Shown here piece by piece: positions 61,701-64,000 of a stretch of DNA of 64,000 bases. This DNA is from Owenia fusiformis. Its lineage: Eukaryota; Annelida; Polychaeta; Sabellida; Oweniidae. Under the pieces are notes generated by a model that was given only the letters and a program-made list of their open reading frames with translations, had not been told where the DNA came from and ran no database searches. The first letter of the stretch is position 1; each line of letters begins with the position of its first letter. Where the stretch lies: assembly GCA_903813345.2 (NCBI GenBank), contig CAIIXF020000001.1, positions 57,613,885 to 57,677,884 of the forward strand. Direction: 5' to 3'. A program made the translations under genes and the position numbers.

Positions 61701-64000
61701 AGTAAGATGAAGAAACGTCAGAAGAAAGTTTCCAATAATCATATATGATAAATTCCATTTTGTATCATATTATCAACATAGAATTTGTCAAGATATTTTT
61801 ACCCTTGAGTTATTTCTTTGATTTGTAGATGAAAAACACAAAATAAGATTTTTAATATAATATGCACATGAAGCCTTCTTCCCCCGGATTCTTCCCCAAT
61901 TCTGAAAACCCATGTAGCAATGCTCATATCTGGAAGGGTTACATCCCTTCTCAAGAAATCTCAAAATTGCAATAACCAATGGTGTTTCATAATGGATACA
62001 CATGTATGTTTATGCAATAGAGATAATACTTCTGGGACAGTGTGTTTGTTATTGTTACTTAGGTTACCAAAAGTCAACATAAACAAACAGATGCACTTCT
62101 GATGTTGTTTGGTCCACTGTGATTTGTCTTTTATGACAAACAGTTATAAATTGTTAACAGGTATAGCGTGTAAATAGGTATATGGCTGAAATGAAGTATT
62201 TAACAACTAAAGCATATACAAGTACTCTGTATAATTTACATTATATAGGACTATTACACCCGTATACATGATATAGTAATACTTGTATATAAGACAATTT
62301 TACTTGTATATAGGACTATTATTCCTATTCTATCTGTATTCTAAAATACAGGTGTAACAATCAAAAACCCCACTATCCTCCCAGAAACTATAAAAATGGT
62401 AACCCAGAACCTGAAAGTATTACATATTTTAAGATGATTTACACCGAGCAACATAAAAATTACAATTCCAGATCTCAAGAGGGGTTAATATGAATTGGTC
62501 TGCTTTTACGTACCTAAGTTATAAAGTGGCGTTGGTGCTCCAAATATATCCCAAAGCACGTTTTGATTAATTGGTGGCAGTTTCATAACCTGGTCACACA
62601 TCGTGAAGCATAAATGGCTTTAATTAATCCAAATGAAATATGTTACACAATATCCTGTTTTTATACACTTCTTGATTTTGTCTTTTCTCATTTGATCTTA
62701 CGTGGAATCAACTTTCCTGCTGGATAAACAGGGCTGAACTAAGCCTACTGAAGCTTATTCAATTTATCAGGTATCTTAGTCAAGCTATCATCACATCATT
62801 CAGTCCATCTAACTTTTCCCCCTTCAGAACATACCAGGCTCCACTTAGATGTGCTTCTCTGTTCCTGGCATTTTGGAACTCCTGATTAAGATTAAAAGGC
62901 AGGAAAAAAAATTATCTAAATTTTTTGACAAATTTATGACAGTTTACCAGTGAGCAAATAATAATTACTTGTATCATATTTCGTGGTTCAACTGTGTGGA
63001 ATCCATCCGTTTCCCTGGAGATGATTCCAGCCTCCGTAGCAACCATTGAAAACATTATATTCTCCCATGGCCTTTTTCATGAGGATTTAATGTAAAACAT
63101 TTGATGTGGATCTTGGAATGGGAACTTCTACATCAGCTTAGCAAGATCAAGGAATTCAGGAGTAACATTTATACCTCAGTAAACATTTCACCTAATGAAA
63201 CCCATTCACAGTCGAAAGAAATGTTGTTGGGTTACTTTCTGTTTAGTGTGTGATGAATAGCTGAACCAGACCTAATTAAAGACCCCGAAAATCGTTTCTA
63301 ATCAAATATACACCTTTTTTCATTACTGTAGAAATGATTTACGAAATCACCATTGACATAACTAACTTAAATGAAAAATAGCCAACTGAAGATTAACGAT
63401 ATAAAAACATTCCATTTCTCAGGTGAATTCCCAGTACAAACCTAGACCTTAACATTAAACCTGCACATCGCTCTAAAACACCATATTTCGACATATATTA
63501 TTTTTGTATTTTCATACAGCCAACAAGATTACTAAAGCTCTAGTGTAAAGTTGACATGATTAAAAACTGTTTTTCTGCGTAATATCAAAGCACAATCATT
63601 TAGTTAAAAAACAAGAACAAATCTATGGGTGGGGTTCGAACTACTGCTGTCTGCTTGCACAGCGAGCATTCTACCATAAGACCACCATCCAGTTATATAA
63701 CTCAGGAGTAATTTAACGCTACAAATATTGAACTTTCTAATTCAGTAACGTGACGTTATTAATTTAGAAACATTCCAAAATAACAACATTATCGGCAACA
63801 ATCGAAGCAATTCAGTCAATATGGTATAACGAAAATGGGACTTCTGCGCATGTTAAAATTTTTCGTCAAAACTCAACTTTTGTTCAAGTTGATACGATTG
63901 TCTTTCGAACTAGAGACTTACCTCATTCGAAAGATCATAAAAGACTTTATCTATACTGAAAATCTTAGATCCGAACATAATAGAATACGCCGTCAGTCCG
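9862..64000 (-). CDS. Multi-exon gene for a four-finger matrin-type (ZMAT3/ZNF385-like) zinc finger protein
   Basis: The gene is assembled from exons on the minus strand: 1A 64000-63922 (ATG at 63978) or 1B 62601-62514, then 51113-50669, 38029-37593, 30548-30358, 23099-22930 and 10127-9862. Every intron has GT/AG ends and every junction keeps frame. The 1A form has 1566 nt (521 residues). The 1B form skips the 445-nt exon and has 1152 nt (383 residues). In 1B numbering the fingers are C114/C117/H130/H136, C194/C197/H210/H216, C246/C249/H262/H268 and C340/C343/H356/H362, all C-x2-C-x12-H-x5-H. That spacing is the matrin/U1 type used by ZMAT3, ZNF385 and ZNF346 for binding structured or AU-rich RNA. 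Finger 4 sits in a context (TPSG before it, QHIESKKHK inside it) very like the last finger of vertebrate ZMAT3. Family membership is strong; orthology to ZMAT3 rather than ZNF385 is inference. A nuclear RNA-binding role is inferred from the family. Confidence 0.85.
12319..12492. mobile_element. Tc1-like MITE, GTGTTCA family
   Basis: The left end is TA-CAATAAAACCTGTCTAAT followed by AAACACC. The right end carries GAGGTGTTCAATATCCACG followed by TTTTACTTTATA, an imperfect inverted copy. The interior has AGTGTTCAGATTAGTAGG and repeated GTGTTCACA words. The family relation to 35770, 40323 and 44897 is clear from shared ends and internal words. Confidence 0.65.
13388..13540 (-). repeat. Possible tRNA-derived SINE fragment
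   Basis: The minus strand contains an A-box-like AATAGCTCAGAGAG and, apart from it, B-box-like words TGTTCGACCAGG and TTGTTCGGGTC. The stretch is richer in GC than its flanks. The order and spacing of the boxes are not those of an intact tRNA, so this is a weak call. Confidence 0.25.
16774..17622. mobile_element. 849-bp fold-back (palindromic) DNA element with 5-bp target duplication
   Basis: The left arm 16774-17188 and right arm 17205-17622 are inverted copies with few differences, meeting around a spacer near 17195. Termini are CACCCTATGCAGACAGAGCC and its inverse. The element is flanked on both sides by TATAA (16769-16773 and 17623-17627), a 5-bp target-site duplication. The word ATATTGGGTGCGGAG occurs at both ends and on both sides of the centre. 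Open frames in the two arms mirror each other and are not genes. CAC termini with a 5-bp duplication are compatible with Transib-type transposases, but the family is not proven. Confidence 0.92.
18061..18125 (+). repeat. 40-bp tandem duplication
   Basis: GTTGCTATGGTAACCCTGAG at 18061 recurs as GTTGCTATGGTAACCCTAAG at 18101, each followed by a GGTACAG-like word. Two copies, period 40. Confidence 0.8.
18341..18445 (+). pseudogene. Possible LINE reverse-transcriptase C-terminal remnant
   Basis: Reading across two frames gives words such as QSFLPE, PRTTISH and LESFKSCIW. These resemble the conserved tail of non-LTR retrotransposon polymerases (typically an FFPRT...WNSLP...LESFKS pattern). The match needs at least one frameshift and is short. 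Confidence 0.35.
19393..19899. mobile_element. hAT-like non-autonomous element with poly-C tract
   Basis: The ends CAGGCCTGTCAACT and AGTTGACAGCCCTG are inverted copies with one mismatch, flanked by direct repeats TGATAG (19387-19392 and 19900-19905). CAGGG-TGTCAA-type ends are typical of hAT elements, although hAT usually gives an 8-bp duplication. Inside are several TTGTCACGCA-type words in both orientations, a run of about 28 C at 19672-19699, and on the right a series of GGTGTTCAAA(A/G)TTTGG units. Confidence 0.7.
20523..20548. repeat. Perfect 26-bp palindrome
   Basis: GTGAAGAAATCAT is followed directly by its exact reverse complement, with no loop. It sits in an intron, 270 bp from a mariner-like end. 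Confidence 0.85.
20817..20846 (+). mobile_element. Possible mariner-type terminal fragment
   Basis: TACAAGGAGTGATCAATAAG resembles the terminal repeat of some mariner elements (a TACAAGG-GTG-TCAATAAG pattern). No matching opposite end was found nearby, and the match is from memory of the family pattern. Confidence 0.22.
22930..23099 (-). CDS. Coding exon 5: zinc finger 3, with duplicated acceptor region
   Basis: This is a 170-nt minus-strand exon with acceptor tattgtgtttttcag^ACAATC and donor CTGTAG^gtatgt (GT at 22929-22928). It starts in phase 2 and ends in phase 1. It codes QSSKFICFVCNIDLTSQG, then QLDNHLKGMKH, a linker with MQKQERSQTTLKGRWG, and TLTV. The finger has C-x2-C-x12-H-x5-H spacing but is more divergent than fingers 1 and 2 (Phe for Tyr, HLKGMKH for HY-GK-H). 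Immediately upstream, the acceptor plus the first 14 codons recur in a 69-bp tandem array. Using the next acceptor (exon start 23168) would add exactly 23 residues in frame, with a second copy of the FICFVCNIDL half-finger. Confidence 0.88.
23057..23335 (-). repeat. 69-bp tandem repeat (about 4 copies) containing splice acceptor and half zinc finger
   Basis: Copies lie at about 23057-23125, 23126-23194, 23195-23262 and 23263-23335. Each holds, on the minus strand, a polypyrimidine tract and AG acceptor (tgtgtttttcag or close) followed by the codons of the first half of finger 3. Copies 1 and 2 are nearly identical and jointly open in frame (69 = 3 x 23). Copies 3 and 4 carry small deletions that shift the frame to a stop. 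The lowest-coordinate copy is continuous with the rest of exon 5. Confidence 0.93.
23336..30357 (-). other. Intron between exon 4 and exon 5 (upstream of the 69-bp array)
   Basis: AT-rich intron DNA with one clear inserted element at 26793-27258. Otherwise I see only short chance open frames and simple A/T runs. Confidence 0.75.
26793..27258. mobile_element. 466-bp inverted-repeat element with a small internal open frame
   Basis: The ends share a 27-bp inverted repeat: ATACTGTAGATTGGGTTAAT plus TTGGCGC on the left, and its exact inverse on the right. TA bases within the outer ends could be a TA duplication. The inside repeats TTGGCGAA and CGCCAAATTAA words near both ends. A plus-strand open frame 26971-27186 codes 71 residues, starting MSLINWLRTGQSLINTQQGK and then basic (TRKEKRG). 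I do not recognise it. It is probably a captured or residual fragment. Confidence 0.8.
30358..30548 (-). CDS. Coding exon 4: zinc finger 2
   Basis: This is a 191-nt minus-strand exon with acceptor ttttttctatttccag and donor ACAAA^gtaagt (GT at 30357-30356). It starts in phase 0 and ends in phase 2. It codes SASVSPSKSTTDIKPD, then the second finger: YCKVCGVSFNSE, KQSLQ, HYNGKSH, VKRLRATH. It ends in a Thr/Ser/Ala-rich linker (TATNPVTSESAVST). The finger has the family C-x2-C-x12-H-x5-H spacing and the HY-GK-H signature. The last two bases, AA, combine with the first base of exon 5 to give Lys. Confidence 0.9.
31745..31960. promoter_or_regulatory. CpG-rich patch with CCAAT and CRE-like words
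   Basis: About 215 bp stand out by many CpGs in AT-rich DNA. They include GCCAATCAG, GACCAATGA and GATTGGTGG (CCAAT in both orientations), CTGACGTCATCG (CRE-like), TGCGCA and GTCGAC. This may be an internal promoter or enhancer of the zinc finger gene, or a young mobile element. I found no terminal inverted repeat. Confidence 0.35.
32450..32668. mobile_element. CACTGGCGGATC-family MITE, copy 1
   Basis: The left end is CACTGGCGGATCTGGG. The right end, inverted, is CAGGGGCGGATCTGGG. Direct repeats AATAA flank it (32445-32449 and 32669-32673). The interior has GGGCCC words and G/C runs. A second copy lies at 49698-49874 with its own 5-bp duplication. Confidence 0.88.
35770..35951. mobile_element. 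Tc1-like MITE, GTGTTCA family
   Basis: TA-CAGTAATACCTGTCTAATCC followed by GAACACC at the left is mirrored by GGTGTTTGATTATACAGG then TTTCACTG-TA at the right. The TA dinucleotides at 35770-35771 and 35950-35951 fit a Tc1/mariner target duplication. It is 182 bp long. Confidence 0.82.
36391..36469 (+). repeat. 40-bp tandem duplication
   Basis: TCCCTGGGGATCACTATATT at 36391 recurs as TCCCTGGGGGTCACTATATT at 36431. Both are followed by CCATGTTCACTAAAATGT. Two copies, period 40. Confidence 0.88.
37593..38029 (-). CDS. Coding exon 3: Pro/Thr-rich segment and zinc finger 1
   Basis: This is a 437-nt minus-strand exon with acceptor ttatgtttttcag and donor ACTGAT^gtaagt (GT at 37592-37591). It starts in phase 1 and ends in phase 0. 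It codes a Pro/Thr/Asn-rich stretch (YQTYQTNNGLGTPTQPLY and onward), then a basic patch KYLKAMKRKHDG. The finger follows: YCKVCCVNLN, the linker APSQAKQ, then HYEGKAH and KKLKQYL. The finger closely follows the ZMAT3/ZNF385 pattern (YCK-C-V-LN, QA-HY-GK-H-KKL). After it comes a Ser/Pro/Asn/Gly-rich tail to STD. Reading past the donor would add 17 residues and a stop, so a retained-intron form would be truncated. Confidence 0.9.
40323..40544. mobile_element. GTGTTCA-family MITE expanded by an 18-bp tandem repeat
   Basis: The left end TA-CAGCATTAAACCTGTTCAAG and right end CTTATACAGGTTCTTCTT-TA are rough inverted copies. Between them, about 40358-40495, a unit close to AAGTGAAACACCTCTATA repeats seven to eight times, alternating GTGAAACACC and ATGGAACACC. 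Confidence 0.7.
40978..41160 (+). repeat. Degenerate tandem repeat of AGCTAATATTCATAATATG-like units
   Basis: Words such as GCAGCTTATATTCACAATAT and CAGCTAATGTTCATAA recur six to seven times with uneven spacing of about 25-30 bp. The array is an old, decayed satellite-like stretch. Confidence 0.65.
43615..44020. mobile_element. Probable long GTGTTCA-family MITE
   Basis: The left end TA-CAACGAAACCTGTGTATCG then AAACAC, and the right end TGTTCACTTCGGAGG then TTTTACTG-TA, match the ends of the neighbouring copy at 44897. The interior is longer and mostly unrelated, so the pairing of these two ends is probable, not certain. Confidence 0.45.
44897..45071. mobile_element. Tc1-like MITE, GTGTTCA family
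   Basis: TA-CAGAAAAACCTATTGTGAAC is mirrored by GTTCACTATATACAGG then TTTTACTG-TA. TA dinucleotides flank it. The interior repeats AGTGAACACC units several times. It is about 175 bp long. Confidence 0.82.
49698..49874. mobile_element. CACTGGCGGATC-family MITE, copy 2
   Basis: It starts CACTGGCGGATCTGGG and ends CCCAGATCTGCCCGTG, flanked by direct repeats ATGAG (49693-49697 and 49875-49879). The interior (GGGCCTTTTTGG, GAAAATGGGCCTCAAAATTT, a long C run) matches copy 1 at 32450. Confidence 0.88.
50669..51113 (-). CDS. Coding exon 2: low-complexity Met/Ser/Asn/Gly-rich N-terminal segment
   Basis: This is a 445-nt minus-strand exon in phase 0 to phase 1. The acceptor is ctccatag^GTATTA, with a stop codon in frame exactly at the intron border. 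The donor is ATTG^gtaagt, with GT at 50668-50667. It codes about 148 residues beginning VLLYSDGEKTLLVNCIENLK. Then comes a disordered stretch with runs of NVMSDG, NNMMSDSM, GGGG, PITPLNG and EQMMMG, ending SLNMTKI. It has no zinc finger and no known domain. Junction to the next exon restores a Val codon (G/TA). Long N-terminal disordered regions occur in ZNF385-type proteins, but this sequence itself is not recognised. The 141-codon open frame is one of the longest in the window and its composition is unlike the AT-rich surroundings. Confidence 0.7.
53255..53458. mobile_element. CAGGCCCGTAGCCAGG MITE
   Basis: The left end CAGGCCCGTAGCCAGG is mirrored at the right by CCTGACTACAGGCCTG (two differences). 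G runs and C runs sit just inside each end. It is about 204 bp long. MITEs with GGCCCGTAGCCAGG ends are seen in many invertebrates. No clear target duplication is visible beyond CTT. Confidence 0.75.
54912..55152. mobile_element. Tc1/mariner-like MITE with 28-bp inverted ends
   Basis: TA-CAGTTGGGGACATAAATAA then ATGACAGGT is mirrored by ACCTGTCATTTATTTTTG then TCCCCAACTG-TA. There is one mismatch in about 28 bp, and TA is duplicated at the outer ends. It is 241 bp in all with no coding capacity. Confidence 0.88.
57032..57345 (+). repeat. 169-bp tandem duplication
   Basis: ATCTATATCTCACCTGTAAA at 57032 and ATCTATACCTCACCTGTAAA at 57201 start two diverged copies, each continuing AATATTAATGAAATG, TTAATCAAT(T/C)AAATATAT and TTTCTTGAACT. 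The second copy is slightly shorter. Confidence 0.85.
59559..59725. mobile_element. 167-bp hairpin element
   Basis: CAAATAGTGACTGCC at the left and GGCAGTCACTATTTG at the right are exact inverses. The inner arms TCCTCTACAATGTACTATTC and its inverse (59611-59632 and 59648-59669) pair perfectly around a GC-rich loop (GAAGCCGCAGGCTGA). Small mismatches lie between. It is probably a fold-back MITE, and it abuts the element at 59727. Confidence 0.85.
59727..60240. mobile_element. 514-bp element with TTTATTATATACCC ends and internal CRE/CpG-rich core
   Basis: The ends TTTATTATATACCC (59727-59740) and GGGTATATAATAAA (60227-60240) are exact inverses. The core is CpG-rich: TGTGACGTCATC near 59808, a perfect inverted pair CGTCTGCGCA/TGCGCAGACG at 60033-60059, and a 15-bp inverted pair TGTGACGTCAGCGGG at 60086-60100 and 60121-60135, each arm with a full TGACGTCA CRE. 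It could be a mobile element carrying promoter-like sites, or a regulatory island bounded by chance. The exact ends favour the first. Confidence 0.65.
62514..62601 (-). CDS. Candidate alternative first exon 1B
   Basis: On the minus strand an ATG at 62601-62599 (A at -3, in-frame TAA 21 nt upstream) opens 29 codons, MCDQVMKLPPINQNVLWDIF followed by nine more residues ending LYNL. It stops at a donor AACTTAG^gtacgt (GT at 62513-62512). It ends in phase 1. Joined to the 37593-38029 exon (phase 1) it reads on as ...LYNL/VYQTYQTNNG. Joined to the start of the 445-nt exon at 51113 it would hit a stop after seven codons, so that exon must be skipped. The alternative is a weaker internal AG (exon start 51076), which would give ...LYNL/VNCIENLK. 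The composition (Trp, Pro, Met, balanced codons) differs from the surrounding AT-rich frames. No known domain is present. Confidence 0.55.
62602..63624. other. Stretch between exon 1B and the tRNA-like element
   Basis: Apart from the TATA-like box at 62658-62665 and the short leader of exon 1B, I see nothing I can name. There are no repeats with clear ends and no splice-bounded open frame. Confidence 0.5.
62658..62665 (-). promoter_or_regulatory. TATA-like box upstream of exon 1B
   Basis: The minus strand reads TATAAAAA here, about 57 nt upstream of the exon 1B ATG. Initiation some 30 nt downstream would leave a short leader of about 30 nt. This supports a separate promoter for the short isoform, but TATA-like words are common in AT-rich DNA. 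Confidence 0.3.
63625..63688 (-). other. tRNA-like (Gly/Glu-type) pseudogene or SINE head
   Basis: The minus strand starts ATGGTGG and ends CCACCCAT, an acceptor-stem-like pair with one bulged base. Between them lie an A-box-like TGGTCTTATGGTAGA and a B-box-like AGTTCGAACCC. The order and wording resemble tRNA-Gly or tRNA-Glu, but the anticodon and T stems pair poorly. It is therefore more likely a decayed tRNA copy or the head of a tRNA-derived SINE than a working tRNA. It lies inside the intron after exon 1A, in the same strand sense. Confidence 0.45.
63922..64000 (-). CDS. Candidate first exon 1A (partial, runs to window edge)
   Basis: Read on the minus strand, the frame is open from the window edge and holds an ATG at 63978-63976. 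It then codes 19 residues, MFGSKIFSIDKVFYDLSNE, up to a strong donor (GAG^gtaagt, intron GT at 63921-63920). It ends in phase 0, which fits the exon at 50669-51113 and gives the join ...DLSNE/VLLYSDGEK... in one frame. The exon may start upstream of the window, so the true start codon is not certain. The Kozak context of this ATG is weak (TATT before ATG). There is no recognisable domain, and the support is the open frame, the donor and phase compatibility only. Confidence 0.5.

Larger units (their letters stand above)
51114..62513 (-). other. Intron region between exon 2 and the alternative first exons
   Basis: For the exon 1A transcript the intron runs 51114-63921 (12.8 kb). It contains MITEs at 53255 and 54912, a 169-bp tandem duplication at 57032 and the hairpin/CRE composite at 59559-60240. 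A run of about 11 G lies at 53520-53531. A 107-codon plus-strand open frame at 52203-52526 is unrecognised and probably chance. No other coding exon is supported. Confidence 0.7.

Noticed and set aside
1-64000. CRISPR arrays, rRNA genes, complete tRNA genes, viral genes
   Set aside because: None seen; the tandem repeats present lack the repeat-spacer form, and no long rRNA-like or viral coding stretch was recognised.

Overview
The window looks like a stretch of an AT-rich animal genome, most likely a marine invertebrate. It has short exons with canonical GT/AG borders, introns of 7 to 13 kb, and many short inverted-repeat DNA elements (MITE-like). I see no operons, ribosome binding sites, viral genes or CRISPR arrays. 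I cannot name the species. A lophotrochozoan or another non-vertebrate bilaterian is a guess from the intron and MITE style.

One gene can be assembled, on the minus strand, filling about 54 kb (64000 down to 9862). It encodes a protein with four matrin/U1-type C2H2 zinc fingers of the ZMAT3/ZNF385/ZNF346 kind, which are RNA-binding proteins. Each finger sits in its own exon: 37593-38029, 30358-30548, 22930-23099 and 9862-10127. Splice phases fit across all of these junctions. Upstream lie a 445-nt exon coding a low-complexity Met/Ser/Asn/Gly-rich segment (50669-51113) and two possible first exons (63922 to the window edge, and 62514-62601). The first candidate joins in frame only to the 445-nt exon. 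The second joins in frame directly to the first zinc-finger exon. This predicts isoforms of 521 and 383 residues with different N-termini.

Region by region: 1-9861 is the 3' flank and possible 3' UTR, with tandem repeats carrying p53-half-site-like decamers just after the stop codon. 10128-22929 is the last intron, with a Tc1-type MITE, an 849-bp fold-back element with a 5-bp target duplication, a LINE remnant and a hAT-like element. 22930-23335 is the third finger exon, whose 5' end and splice acceptor are tandemly repeated four times with a 69-bp period. 23336-37592 holds introns and two finger exons, a 466-bp inverted-repeat element and a CpG-rich CCAAT/CRE patch. 38030-50668 is an intron with a cluster of related Tc1-like MITEs. 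51114-62513 is an intron with several MITEs and a striking hairpin/CRE composite at 59559-60240. 62514-64000 holds the alternative first exons, a TATA-like box and a tRNA-like element.

The many 60-100-codon open frames elsewhere look like chance frames in AT-rich DNA or arms of repeats and are not annotated as genes.
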